DNA of 10,069 nucleotides from Bacteroidota bacterium (GCA_022708585.1 JAKIYJ010000039.1:1-10069), one strand, 5' to 3'; shown: positions 1 through 7,233, counted from the stretch's first letter. Made by a program: numbers and translations. The notes: generated by a model from the letters alone, not told the origin.

Positions 1-31
1 CGTCCTCGTTACAAACGAGGACGAGAAGGTG
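1..31 (+). repeat. GC-rich hairpin repeat, copy 1 (cut by window edge)
   Basis: CGTCCTCGTT, loop ACA, then AACGAGGACGAG form a near-perfect palindrome followed by the tail AGAAGGTGT. The same hairpin recurs at 5577-5603, 5625-5649 and, inverted, 9768-9794. The left arm starts at the window edge, so the AT-rich part that precedes the hairpin at 5446-5576 may lie just outside. It is a dispersed REP- or MITE-like repeat; no transposase is nearby to name the family. Confidence 0.85.
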
Positions 32-289
32 TGGCTCAAAGATTATACTGGTTATTTCTTTTTGAATTTAATTCTGTTTATCTCTTCTTGCCATATTAAA
101 TCCGAAAGATATTTAAAAATGTCTGTCCATAAAGTCAAGAGTTTGTTTCAGAATGTTCGAGGTTTCGATAGCCTGAAAATCGGGAGTGTACTAAAGTACA
201 TAACTGATTTGAAGGCTGAGAATAACGATGAAATCGGACATTATGGACAAACTCTAATTATACTGTATATTCAATATCATATTAATAAT
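32..289. other. intergenic region with a nested imperfect palindrome
   Basis: I see no convincing gene here. A centre hairpin TGTAC-TAAA-GTACA lies at 187-200. It is enclosed by the arms AGCCTGAAAATC (170-181) and GATTTGAAGGCT (206-217), complementary at 10 of 12 positions. Outside these lie the perfect 9-bp arms TGTCCATAA (124-132) and TTATGGACA (241-249). The whole is about 126 bp and could fold as a cruciform or a long RNA stem. Short open frames exist on both strands but none resembles a known protein. Confidence 0.5.
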
Positions 290-297
290 TACTTTTG
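290..297 (+). promoter_or_regulatory. candidate -7 promoter box TACTTTTG
   Basis: TACTTTTG is an exact match to the Bacteroidota primary sigma factor -7 consensus TAnnTTTG. It would place transcription start about 10 bases before the ATG at 314. I see no clear TTTG-type -33 element at the expected distance, so the call rests on the -7 box and its position. Confidence 0.5.
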
Positions 298-313
298 CAC
301 AAAGTAACAAAAT

Positions 314-2362
314 ATGCAATTTGTAAATCCATTTTTTCTATTTGGGCTATTTGCATTGGCAATCCCTCTTATTATACATCTGTTTAACTTCAGAAAATTT
401 AAGAAAGTATGGTTTACCAATGTAAAATTGCTGGAGGAGTTTACTCAACAAACTCGTCATGAAAGCAAGTTAAAACATTTGCTGGTTTTAATTTTCAGGT
501 TGCTGGCATTTACTTGTTTAATTATAGCTTTTGCGCAACCAGTTATTAAAGATAAAACAACAAGCACCAAATTTTCGGGTGCTTCTTCAGCCGTGGCTGT
601 TTATATTGATAATTCATTTAGTATGGAATCCGGTTCTATCAATGATAATTTAATAGAAGAAGCCAAAAAAAAGGCTGTTGAAATAGTATCAACATTTAAA
701 ACATCTGACTTGTTTGCTGTTACAACCAACGATTTTGAAGGAATTCATCAACGATGGGTAAACAAAGATGAATTCACAGAAATGATTGAAAATATAAACC
801 TGTCTTCTTCTGTACGTTCTATGTCTGAAATATTACAAAGACAAAAAGAACTTTTTCAAAATATGGATAAAAATACCAATAAATTTATATTTCTTGTATC
901 CGATTTTCAAAAGTCTGTTTGTGATTTTCAAAACCTTGTTTCAGATACTACCTGTGGCATTTTTGTTATACCTCTTGTTCCACAAGAAATTGCAAATATA
1001 TACATAGACACTGTTTGGCTTCACTCTCCTGTAACTCAAATACAGCAAAACATAGAAATGTCGGTTGTTATAAAAAATATTTCAAATGTTGACCTGGAAA
1101 AAATCCCAGTTAATTTGACTATAAATGGTTTTAAAAAAGCCGTCGCCAGTGTTGATATTGATGCAAACAGCTCATCCGAAATAAAATTAGTTTTCACAAT
1201 AGATAAACCCGGAATTCAACACGCCTGTTTAGAAATAGCCGATTCTCCTGTTAACTATGATGATAAACTTTATTTCTGCCTCAATGTCAATAAGACCATA
1301 CCTGTTTTAAATATTTATGGAGAAAATGCAACTAACTATATTAAATCACTTTTTGGCAATGATTCTACATTTTTATATAATGAATGCTCCGAAAATAAAA
1401 TTAACTATTCTTTGTTTCCGAACTGTAATTTAATAATATTAAACGAAATACAACGCATCCCTTCGGGACTGGCACAAGATCTTAAAAAATTTGTTGACAA
1501 CGGTGGCTCTTTGGCTATATTCCCTTCTTTAAATGCTGATTTAAACTCATATAATGAATTTTTAAATTTGATGGAATTCGATAATTATCTGAAAGTTGAT
1601 ACTGCCAATACAAAAGTTGTTGAAATTAATCTTCAGCATCCTTTATTTAATGATGTTTTTGAAAAAATACCCGACAATATTAATTTGCCCATTGCAAACT
1701 TTTACTATCCATTGACAAAAAATGTTAAATCTAACAGAGAATGTTTATTAAAAATGCAAAATGGAGAAAGTTTTTTAAGTGTTCAATCTTATGGATCCGG
1801 GAAAGTATATTTATCTGCTGTACCTCTTAACCGTGATGCCAGCAATTTTGCCCGTCATGCTATTTTTGTTCCTGTTATGTACCGTATGGCTTTGACAGTA
1901 GAACCTGAGCGTAAATTGTATTATTATACTGCAAAAGAAGAAATTATTCCTTTAAAAGGGAATATTCAGGGTACAGATATGGTTTTTAGACTAAAAAAAA
2001 TAAATGGAGACTTTGAGATTATCCCTGGCATTGTTGAAAGTATTGGTAATATTAATATTTCAACTTATGGACAGGTAAAAGAAGCAGGAAACTATGATGT
2101 ATTGCTTGATAAAGATACGATATGTGGACTGGCTTTTAATTACGACAGAAGGGAATCATTACTTGAATATTATTCTCCTTCCGAATTAACAAAAGCAATC
2201 AATAAATATAATTTAAAAACATTTAAAGTGATAGAACCTGCTAAAAAAGACCTTACACAAACCTTGATAGATATAAGAAACGGAATTAAATTATGGAAAT
2301 TATTTGTAGTACTTGCATTGATTTTTCTGACAGGTGAAATTATTACACTAAGATTTTTTTAA
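314..2362 (+). CDS. BatA-domain / VWA-like membrane protein
   Basis: A 682-aa inner-membrane protein of the Bacteroidota BatA N-terminal family. Residues 1-22 form the first membrane helix, beginning MQFVNPFFLFGLFALAIPL. The motif HLFNFRK follows, and a second helix runs about 55-75, giving the double-transmembrane start typical of the family. The next segment resembles a von Willebrand A domain, with the metal-binding MIDAS signature D99-x-S101-x-S103. A strand-loop near 391-405 (KKFVDNGGSLAIFPS) looks like the class I glutamine amidotransferase-like fold often found in these proteins. The C-terminus (about 660-682) is a last membrane helix ending at the stop, so the bulk should be periplasmic. 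The role is unknown; BatA-BatE were linked to aerotolerance in Bacteroides. This copy stands alone, without batB, batC or a MoxR ATPase beside it. The ATG is the first in frame after the promoter box at 290-297. Confidence 0.9.
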   Translation: MQFVNPFFLFGLFALAIPLIIHLFNFRKFKKVWFTNVKLLEEFTQQTRHESKLKHLLVLIFRLLAFTCLIIAFAQPVIKDKTTSTKFSGASSAVAVYIDNSFSMESGSINDNLIEEAKKKAVEIVSTFKTSDLFAVTTNDFEGIHQRWVNKDEFTEMIENINLSSSVRSMSEILQRQKELFQNMDKNTNKFIFLVSDFQKSVCDFQNLVSDTTCGIFVIPLVPQEIANIYIDTVWLHSPVTQIQQNIEMSVVIKNISNVDLEKIPVNLTINGFKKAVASVDIDANSSSEIKLVFTIDKPGIQHACLEIADSPVNYDDKLYFCLNVNKTIPVLNIYGENATNYIKSLFGNDSTFLYNECSENKINYSLFPNCNLIILNEIQRIPSGLAQDLKKFVDNGGSLAIFPSLNADLNSYNEFLNLMEFDNYLKVDTANTKVVEINLQHPLFNDVFEKIPDNINLPIANFYYPLTKNVKSNRECLLKMQNGESFLSVQSYGSGKVYLSAVPLNRDASNFARHAIFVPVMYRMALTVEPERKLYYYTAKEEIIPLKGNIQGTDMVFRLKKINGDFEIIPGIVESIGNINISTYGQVKEAGNYDVLLDKDTICGLAFNYDRRESLLEYYSPSELTKAINKYNLKTFKVIEPAKKDLTQTLIDIRNGIKLWKLFVVLALIFLTGEIITLRFF

Positions 2363-2368
2363 CTCTCA

Positions 2369-3724
2369 TTATTTATTAATTTCCAAAATAAAATCATCCC
2401 AGTTGCTTACTTTTTTTTGAATTTTATTTGAACTGTCTATAATGTATATCACAGGAGTAGCCGAAACGGCATAAGTTTTAACTGTTTCATCCTGCCACTT
2501 TTCAACTGCTCTTAAATGATACCATCCCGAAAATGATTTGATAATATCTTCCCATGGCTTTTTACTTTCATCCAAGGCAATAGCAACAACTTTTATATCT
2601 GGTTTATCACTTAAATATTTATATATTTTTGGTAATAATTCCTTACAATTAGGGCACCAGGTAGCCCAGAATATTATGATTTTTTTATTAGCCTGTAATT
2701 TTGAAAGCATATAAATGTTTTTGTCAAAACCCATCCATGTAATTTCAGGAGCCGTTTTCCCTGGAGCAAGTCTTTTATATGCTTCCAGCCTGTCTTGAAG
2801 ATTAAAATCCTGACCTGCATCACATTGTGCAGAAAGATATTGAATATCTATGTATTCCATTATGGTTTCAAAACCGTATTTATTCAACCACTTTCGCATA
2901 ATATTGGCAATTGTGTTAACAGCCCTGTCTGATGAAATTATCCTGTTCATATAATTGTCAACCGCCTTTTTAATGTTTTCTTCCCTTGTCCCTTCCGTAT
3001 TTTTAAGAGCCAAAGTCAAAAAATTTTCTGTTTTAGAAACAATCAAATAACTATTCCATAGTAAAGTATCCAGAGGATCAAAAAAATCAAAATAATGTTC
3101 AATAGCTTTTGCTACTATATTATCTTTTGAATCGCCTATATCAGGAATAAAATTTCTTTCTGCATTGAAGTAAGACAAAAACATACTGCCTTTATGAATC
3201 TCATTCTGCTCTCTATAAATATTATCAATCATCTTAATTTCCTTATTTATGCAGTTAAGTATTGTTTTGGCAAATTCTTCTTCTCTATTATAATTATTAA
3301 GCAAATGTTGAAAATTTATTATCCTTTGCAATAATGAATCACTTAAATTCTTTGCTGTGTAATATTTTTCAGTTTCACCTCCGCCCTTGACAGAAATTTT
3401 AAACATATCAGATATGGCATATAAAATAACAGTCTGATTTTTACCATCGTATATAATTCTTATTTCATTTAAAGGTAAATTGCCATAAAACTTTACATTA
3501 AACATACCTGGGTTAACAGAATCTGGAACATTAAAAATTATTCGATTATTAATGACAGTATCTTTCAATAGTATAAATTCTTCTCCATTTTTCCATACAG
3601 TTAATTCAGCCGAAGCGGCAAAATCATCGAAATTATTAAACTCCATTATAATCTCCTTCTGGGCTTTTGTTGAATAAACAAAACAAAAGCAAATACTTAC
3701 CCAGAATAAAATTTTGTATTTCAT
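2369..3724 (-). CDS. secreted TlpA-like thioredoxin-fold protein (WCPNC)
   Basis: A 451-aa periplasmic thiol-disulfide protein. Residues 1-21 are a signal peptide ending TKAQ. A beta-rich N-terminal part (about 23-115) resembles DUF4369, followed by a helical middle. From about 318 there is a TlpA/ResA-like thioredoxin domain with the start LAPGKTAPEITW, the redox site W356-C357-P358-N359-C360 and the cis-proline motif SATPV near the end. Bacteroidota carry many proteins of this layout, used in periplasmic disulfide reduction or cytochrome and envelope maturation; the substrate cannot be told from sequence. It is the second gene of an operon: its ATG begins 2 bases after the stop of the upstream paralogue. 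It converges with the BatA-domain gene, leaving 6 bases between stops and no visible terminator hairpin. Confidence 0.9.
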   Translation of the reverse strand: MKYKILFWVSICFCFVYSTKAQKEIIMEFNNFDDFAASAELTVWKNGEEFILLKDTVINNRIIFNVPDSVNPGMFNVKFYGNLPLNEIRIIYDGKNQTVILYAISDMFKISVKGGGETEKYYTAKNLSDSLLQRIINFQHLLNNYNREEEFAKTILNCINKEIKMIDNIYREQNEIHKGSMFLSYFNAERNFIPDIGDSKDNIVAKAIEHYFDFFDPLDTLLWNSYLIVSKTENFLTLALKNTEGTREENIKKAVDNYMNRIISSDRAVNTIANIMRKWLNKYGFETIMEYIDIQYLSAQCDAGQDFNLQDRLEAYKRLAPGKTAPEITWMGFDKNIYMLSKLQANKKIIIFWATWCPNCKELLPKIYKYLSDKPDIKVVAIALDESKKPWEDIIKSFSGWYHLRAVEKWQDETVKTYAVSATPVIYIIDSSNKIQKKVSNWDDFILEINK

Positions 3725-3726
3725 AG

Positions 3727-5109
3727 TTATTTTCCCAATTTTTTTTCAATATATATTTTTAATTTTTCAAAATTATCGAACTTCTTTTCTTTTTTATTTT
3801 CACCGTCTAATAATATATAATAAGGTGTTTTTTTTATATGAGCAAGTTTAAAAGCTGCATTATTTTCAGTATAATGGAAAACTCCTGGACTTATTTTTCC
3901 TAATAATTCAATATTTTTACTGGCAGCACCTTCCTGGAATACTGTAATTGCAGGAATATTATATGTTTTACTGCTTATATACCTGTACAGCATAACATTT
4001 TGCACGAGCGAAGCTATGCAATCATCTTTATAAAAATATAAAATTTTATGCGTTGATGGAATATTCTTTAGTTTTACACTATTATCACTGCCTTTTGATA
4101 ATTTAACATCAAGTTCGGAAAAAGTTTGCCCTTTTGTTTTAATTTTTTTTAGTTTAACCTTACATATAATTACTTCTGGATAACGATTGGCAATTTTCCC
4201 TGCCATACTAAACATTGAACGCCCAGCATAAAAATTCATAAAAAATTCGACTGTTTCCTTATTTCCAATATGTTTTCCAAAATATTTTATCCAGTCATCA
4301 ATATCTTTAATAATTTGATCATAATCATTATATTGGTTTCCTGAAATGTACTCATTCATCATAACATACTGGCGAGCCAATTGTTGCAGCATATCGCTAT
4401 GCCTAAGTGTCTTTAAATTTGCCTTTATAAATTCAAGAAAAGCCGCCTTTCTGTTATTTAATTCAGCCTGTGTTCTGATACCATAGCTAGTTTCCATCAA
4501 TTCTCGGGCAAGTAACAAGGTGGCTGAAAAAAGTCCACTGCTGTCGTAAAGACTTTTATTATACGATTGCTCTAATAATTCAAGTCTTGTTTTCTCGGCA
4601 ACAAGTTCTGGATAAAAAGGATCATCTTCGTTAAAAAATTTGAACGATTCATTAACAGCCATTTCTTTTCTATATATCTGATCTCTCTGAATAAGATGTC
4701 TGTACAAAAAATCATTTTCCTTATCGTTAACAAATTCTGGCATTCCATTTTGGGGATTTATTTTTAAGGTGTTTGATGCCCCTTGTAAAATAAGAGGAAA
4801 TTGTTTGTTATGCCCAATATAAATTAGCGAAAAACCCTGATAATTATGAATAAAAGTGCCACAGCCCTTGTTGTTAAGTTTAAAAATACCTGCTGTATCG
4901 CTTTTAAAATAATCATAAGCAAGCACCTTAACAACGGCACCGCTATCAAGAGGACTATTTATGTATAAAACATATTTTTGTGAATATAAAGTGTTTGAAA
5001 AAAATATGAAAATCAATATCAAAATATTAATACAGGATTTTCTACTTTTATCAACTGTTTTTATTAACATATTTGTAATTAATTTATATGTATTGTAAAT
5101 ATATCGCAT
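3727..5109 (-). CDS. secreted thioredoxin-fold protein with CxxS site
   Basis: A 460-aa paralogue of its downstream neighbour, with the same plan: signal peptide, DUF4369-like beta domain, helical middle and thioredoxin-like C-terminal domain. Where the neighbour reads FWATWCPNC this one reads FYKDDCIAS, so the first cysteine (C364) is kept and the second is replaced by serine (S367). The cis-proline region is retained as KKTPYYILLD. A single-cysteine site cannot carry out a normal dithiol exchange; it may form mixed disulfides, act as an isomerase-like or binding protein, or be inactive. Two starts are possible. The ATG at 5109 gives a long 13-residue lead; the in-frame ATG at 5070 (MLIKTVDK) gives a more usual signal peptide ending TLYSQ and may be the real start. 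It leads the operon, with a 2-base gap to the WCPNC gene. Confidence 0.85.
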   Translation of the reverse strand: MRYIYNTYKLITNMLIKTVDKSRKSCINILILIFIFFSNTLYSQKYVLYINSPLDSGAVVKVLAYDYFKSDTAGIFKLNNKGCGTFIHNYQGFSLIYIGHNKQFPLILQGASNTLKINPQNGMPEFVNDKENDFLYRHLIQRDQIYRKEMAVNESFKFFNEDDPFYPELVAEKTRLELLEQSYNKSLYDSSGLFSATLLLARELMETSYGIRTQAELNNRKAAFLEFIKANLKTLRHSDMLQQLARQYVMMNEYISGNQYNDYDQIIKDIDDWIKYFGKHIGNKETVEFFMNFYAGRSMFSMAGKIANRYPEVIICKVKLKKIKTKGQTFSELDVKLSKGSDNSVKLKNIPSTHKILYFYKDDCIASLVQNVMLYRYISSKTYNIPAITVFQEGAASKNIELLGKISPGVFHYTENNAAFKLAHIKKTPYYILLDGENKKEKKFDNFEKLKIYIEKKLGK

Positions 5110-5445
5110 TTTGTTTGTGATTTTTTTAATTATTTTATCATATTAGTTTCTAATTATTATACCTCTTATCTCTTTATCTTTACAATTATCTTTAATCCTG
5201 TTGGCATTATCAAAAATTACTGTATTAAAAAATATGAGATTAATCAACTGTTTATATAATTTTATAAATGCTAAATTATATATTATTCCATTTTATTTTG
5301 TTTTTTCTTGATAATAATTTTCCAGTCTATTCAAACGCACAGAATATGTTGTATGTTTTTTCACCTTGTTAAAACGAAGGTGTTAATGATATATGTAAAT
5401 AATATACAAGAACCCGCTCTGAAACTCATTTTTATCTTGAATTAT
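5110..5445. other. AT-rich intergenic region, no gene seen
   Basis: No open frame here looks like protein. The stretch should contain the promoter of the minus-strand thioredoxin operon, but I find no exact TAnnTTTG box; AATTTTTG near 5205-5215 on the minus strand is one base off. A small hairpin at 5362-5382 (CACCTT, 9-base loop, AAGGTG) is followed by TGTTA. Its tail resembles that of the GC-rich hairpins, so it may be a decayed relative. It lacks a T-run on either strand and is not a terminator. Confidence 0.5.
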
Positions 5446-5656
5446 TTTTTTTGATAAAATAAATAAATTAATTTAGTATATAAATTAGTTAAAAATATAG
5501 ATAAAATTAATTAGAATAAAATTAACTATTTACAATAATGAAATTTATACAAACCTTTAAAACAACTTTGCAATCTCTCGTCCTCGTTGCAAACGAGGAC
5601 GAGGAGGTGTTAGGATAGTAGTTACGTCCTCGTTACAAACGAGGACGAGAAGGCGT
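5446..5656 (+). repeat. AT-rich repeat plus two GC-rich hairpins (copies 2 and 3)
   Basis: An AT-rich stretch from about 5446 leads into hairpin 5577-5603 (12-bp arms CTCGTCCTCGTT and AACGAGGACGAG, loop GCA). A 21-base spacer and a second hairpin at 5625-5649 (10-bp stem, loop ACA) follow. Bases 5491-5607 recur on the opposite strand at 9879-9764 with only a few differences, including a one-base indel. The tail after each hairpin (AGGTGT or AGGCGT) matches copy 1. The element lies inside a small gene and ends it early. The pattern fits a non-autonomous, hairpin-ended dispersed element (REP/MITE-like); the enzyme that moves it is not in this window. Confidence 0.85.
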
Positions 5657-5769
5657 AAATTTTCTGCCGTATTCGGATTATCTATCAAATAGTTTACAAA
5701 ATCAATGGTTAAACCTATATTCCTTTCAACAGTTTCTTTATTTGTCATAACGGTTGACGGATATGACAA
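5557..5769 (-). pseudogene. 5' remnant of a small gene truncated by the repeat
   Basis: Translation from 5769 (ATG; a second ATG at 5748 reads MTNKETVERNIGLTI and is the likelier start) gives about 37 gene-like residues, including DFVNYLIDNPNTAEN. At about 5656 the frame enters the hairpin repeat. It then encodes repeat-derived sequence (LVLVCNED, then PPRPRLQRGRE) through both hairpins and stops in the AT-rich arm at 5557. The genuine part resembles, from memory, the start of small DUF5647-like proteins (about 80 aa, unknown function); that match is uncertain. The missing 3' part is not found on the far side of the repeat, so sequence was lost as well as interrupted. The 70-aa frame could still be translated. 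Confidence 0.55.
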
Positions 5770-5873
5770 GTTGCTGATTGCGGGCGATTACCTGTCAAGT
5801 TACACAATAGTTAGAGCGGCTACAACCTTTGAATAACCTACTATCCCTGCAATTTTTTATACTGCTTGTTATG
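5746..5873. other. attC-like imperfect palindrome between two genes
   Basis: Perfectly complementary 6-mers CATAAC (5746-5751) and GTTATG (5868-5873) bound a 128-bp stretch. It also contains an inner pair, ATTGCGGG (about 5777-5784) with CCCTGCAAT (5845-5853), that pairs with one bulged base. The stretch fills almost exactly the gap between the stop of the SecB-like gene and the likely start codon of the truncated gene, as an integron attC site would. The outer-to-inner spacers are unequal and longer than in classical attC sites, and no integrase is present. Treat it as a candidate only. Confidence 0.3.
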
Positions 5874-5882
5874 CAAAGTAAG
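5868..5882 (+). repeat. inverted repeat at the 3' end of the TAC operon
   Basis: GTTATGCAAAGTAAG directly abuts the TAA stop of the SecB-like gene (5883-5885). Its reverse complement, with one mismatch, lies at 7234-7248 on the other side of the three-gene operon. Confidence 0.6.
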
Positions 5883-6308
5883 TTATTTTTCTTTTTCCCC
5901 TTTCGGTTTTGCCTTAGAAAAATTGAATGTTGGAAGGATTATAGGGTCAATTCCAGCATTTATTGTTAGAGTGGAAATAAAACTTCTAAGATACGGAAAA
6001 GCAATTGCGGGTGCATTTATGTGAATAAAGTTTGAATTTCTAAAATCTTCCGTTATTTTTTCCCTTGTTTGAAAAAAAGCAATATATTTTATATTTATTT
6101 CTATTGTCTTTTTTTTATTTTTCAATTCTGCAAAAAATTCAACGATGAAATTATTCTCTTGTTCAGGTGAAAATAACACTTTATGCCCAATACTTAAATC
6201 AAGTTTTTCAGAAATTCCTTTATTAAGTATTTCAACTACGTGATAGTTAATGTCAACAACTTGAGTTGATACTAATTTAAAAGCTATTTGAATAGATGGT
6301 TTTTCCAT
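5883..6308 (-). CDS. SecB-like chaperone of a toxin-antitoxin-chaperone module
   Basis: A 141-aa protein of the SecB fold. The clearest signature is residues 98-112, NAPAIAFPYLRSFIS, followed by LPTFNF at 125-130; these match the conserved Asn-Ala-Pro, Phe-Pro-x-x-Arg and Leu-Pro-x-x-x-Phe positions of SecB. E. coli SecB is a tetramer of about 155 aa that holds proteins unfolded for export. This one lacks SecB's usual C-terminal SecA-binding tail and ends instead in the basic KAKPKGEKEK. Its ATG overlaps the stop of the gene before it by one base (TAATG), so translation is coupled. Bacteroidota largely lack a canonical SecB; solitary SecB-like genes beside toxin-antitoxin pairs work as antitoxin-specific chaperones (for example Rv1957 with HigB1-HigA1 in M. 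tuberculosis, or CmdC in E. coli). I infer that role from the fold and the operon. Confidence 0.88.
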   Translation of the reverse strand: MEKPSIQIAFKLVSTQVVDINYHVVEILNKGISEKLDLSIGHKVLFSPEQENNFIVEFFAELKNKKKTIEINIKYIAFFQTREKITEDFRNSNFIHINAPAIAFPYLRSFISTLTINAGIDPIILPTFNFSKAKPKGEKEK

Positions 6309-6661
6309 TATGCTGCATTATCTAATTTATATTGATTGGTAAAATACGGAACATGAGTATAACTTTTATGTTTAATGTCTATATACTTTTTATGCAAATA
6401 AATTACTTCATTTTCATAAGAACTAAAAACGCTTATCCACTCTGAATCAATCTCAAAATCATCTAACGATTCTGGTTTTACAAATTCAACGTCGAATTGA
6501 TCAAATGTATCAATATTAAACAATTCGATATACTTATTAAATGATATTCCCTCATAATCCAATTTATCAAAGAATGAAAGTTCTTCATCTATAATATGCT
6601 TTGGGGTTTCATTTAAGTACTTATCAAGTAGCTCTAACGATTTTTTTAAATGTGCTTTCAT
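6308..6661 (-). CDS. putative antitoxin of the TAC module
   Basis: A 117-aa acidic protein that I do not recognise by sequence. It is assigned as the antitoxin from its place between an ADP-ribosyltransferase-like gene and a SecB-like chaperone. Most Asp and Glu residues are in 20-75. The last 20 or so residues (HKSYTHVPYFTNQYKLDNAA) change character: they are rich in Tyr, Phe and Pro, with few acidic residues. A hydrophobic C-terminal chaperone-addiction segment, which the SecB-like partner must cover to prevent aggregation and proteolysis, is the hallmark of TAC antitoxins. The final Asn-Ala-Ala also resembles the exposed Ala-Ala end of ssrA-type ClpXP degrons. No DNA-binding helix-turn-helix is evident. 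It overlaps the upstream gene by 4 bases (ATGA) and the downstream gene by 1. Confidence 0.7.
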   Translation of the reverse strand: MKAHLKKSLELLDKYLNETPKHIIDEELSFFDKLDYEGISFNKYIELFNIDTFDQFDVEFVKPESLDDFEIDSEWISVFSSYENEVIYLHKKYIDIKHKSYTHVPYFTNQYKLDNAA

Positions 6662-7200
6662 TTTCGTTTCTTTATTATCGGATAGATGATTTTAAAGTCT
6701 GACAAAAGTAATTCAGTTTTCTCAAATAAGCAAATAATAAATACTGGGCGTAAACTTGTATATCCAGATTTACCTTCGGCAAATTTATACTTTTTAAAAT
6801 TATCTTTATCGTAATCTAATGCTCTAATAGCCTTAAAAGGGAAAATTCCTTTAAATTTTTCATCTAACTCCTTTCCCTTTAAAAATTCGATGAATTTACC
6901 AATTGGCCAATTTTCTCTATTAAGTTTTTTTATTAATTTCTCAAAATACATTATATTCTCTCTATTTCCTACTAAATCAAGAAATATCTCATTATCCAAA
7001 TGCAATGTAGCTTGACAAATTACATAATTACCATTATAACGGGTATTACCCCAAACTTTTGCAAAATAATAATTATTGTCCCAGAAATAAAAACCCTTTC
7101 CTAAATATGGATTTTTATCCATAGTTTGAAAAGGTCCATTCTGTTTGATATAATTGAATGTGTTTCTATTCTCAACAGTATGGTGTCCTATTGTTTTCAC
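6658..7200 (-). CDS. putative ADP-ribosyltransferase-fold toxin (CmdT/DUF3990-like)
   Basis: A 180-aa protein, first gene of the TAC operon. It starts at GTG (7200); the next in-frame ATG, codon 27, would remove the N-terminal motif. Visible features suggest an ADP-ribosyltransferase fold: a first strand G5-H6-H7-T8 where the family has an NAD-contacting His in HGT or HxT; P31-Y-L-G34-K-G-F-Y-F-W40 followed by A47..W50, close to the D/F-G-K/R-G-F-Y...A..W element of DUF3990 and related toxins; and a late strand S149-L-R-P-V-F-I-I-C157. The catalytic Glu cannot be fixed by eye; E142 and E160 are candidates. Such toxins modify protein, DNA or RNA; CmdT of E. coli modifies mRNA. The substrate here is unknown. 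The family call is from motif memory, so it is moderate; the operon position supports it. Confidence 0.62.
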   Translation of the reverse strand: MKTIGHHTVENRNTFNYIKQNGPFQTMDKNPYLGKGFYFWDNNYYFAKVWGNTRYNGNYVICQATLHLDNEIFLDLVGNRENIMYFEKLIKKLNRENWPIGKFIEFLKGKELDEKFKGIFPFKAIRALDYDKDNFKKYKFAEGKSGYTSLRPVFIICLFEKTELLLSDFKIIYPIIKKRK

Positions 7201-7214
7201 TTAAATAATTTTTA

Positions 7215-7222
7215 CAAATGTA
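7215..7222 (-). promoter_or_regulatory. candidate -7 promoter box TACATTTG of the TAC operon
   Basis: On the minus strand TACATTTG matches TAnnTTTG exactly and would start transcription roughly 8 bases before the GTG at 7200, giving an almost leaderless mRNA. A second exact box, TACTTTTG, lies at 7272-7265 and would give a leader of about 55 bases. Either or both could serve; no clear -33 element was found. Confidence 0.45.
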
Positions 7223-7233
7223 TTTATTTTTTT

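Noticed and set aside
29..307. 92-codon plus-strand open frame before the BatA-domain gene
   Set aside because: It starts inside the hairpin repeat, spans the nested palindrome and the promoter box, and its product has no recognisable character. AT-rich spacer gives such frames by chance.
5362..5382. Hairpin as a rho-independent terminator
   Set aside because: The stem is only 6 bp with a 9-base loop and there is no T-run after it on either strand.
5577..5649. Closely spaced hairpin repeats as a start of a CRISPR array
   Set aside because: Only two adjacent copies with a single 21-base spacer; the repeat is a near-perfect palindrome scattered singly elsewhere and no cas gene is present.
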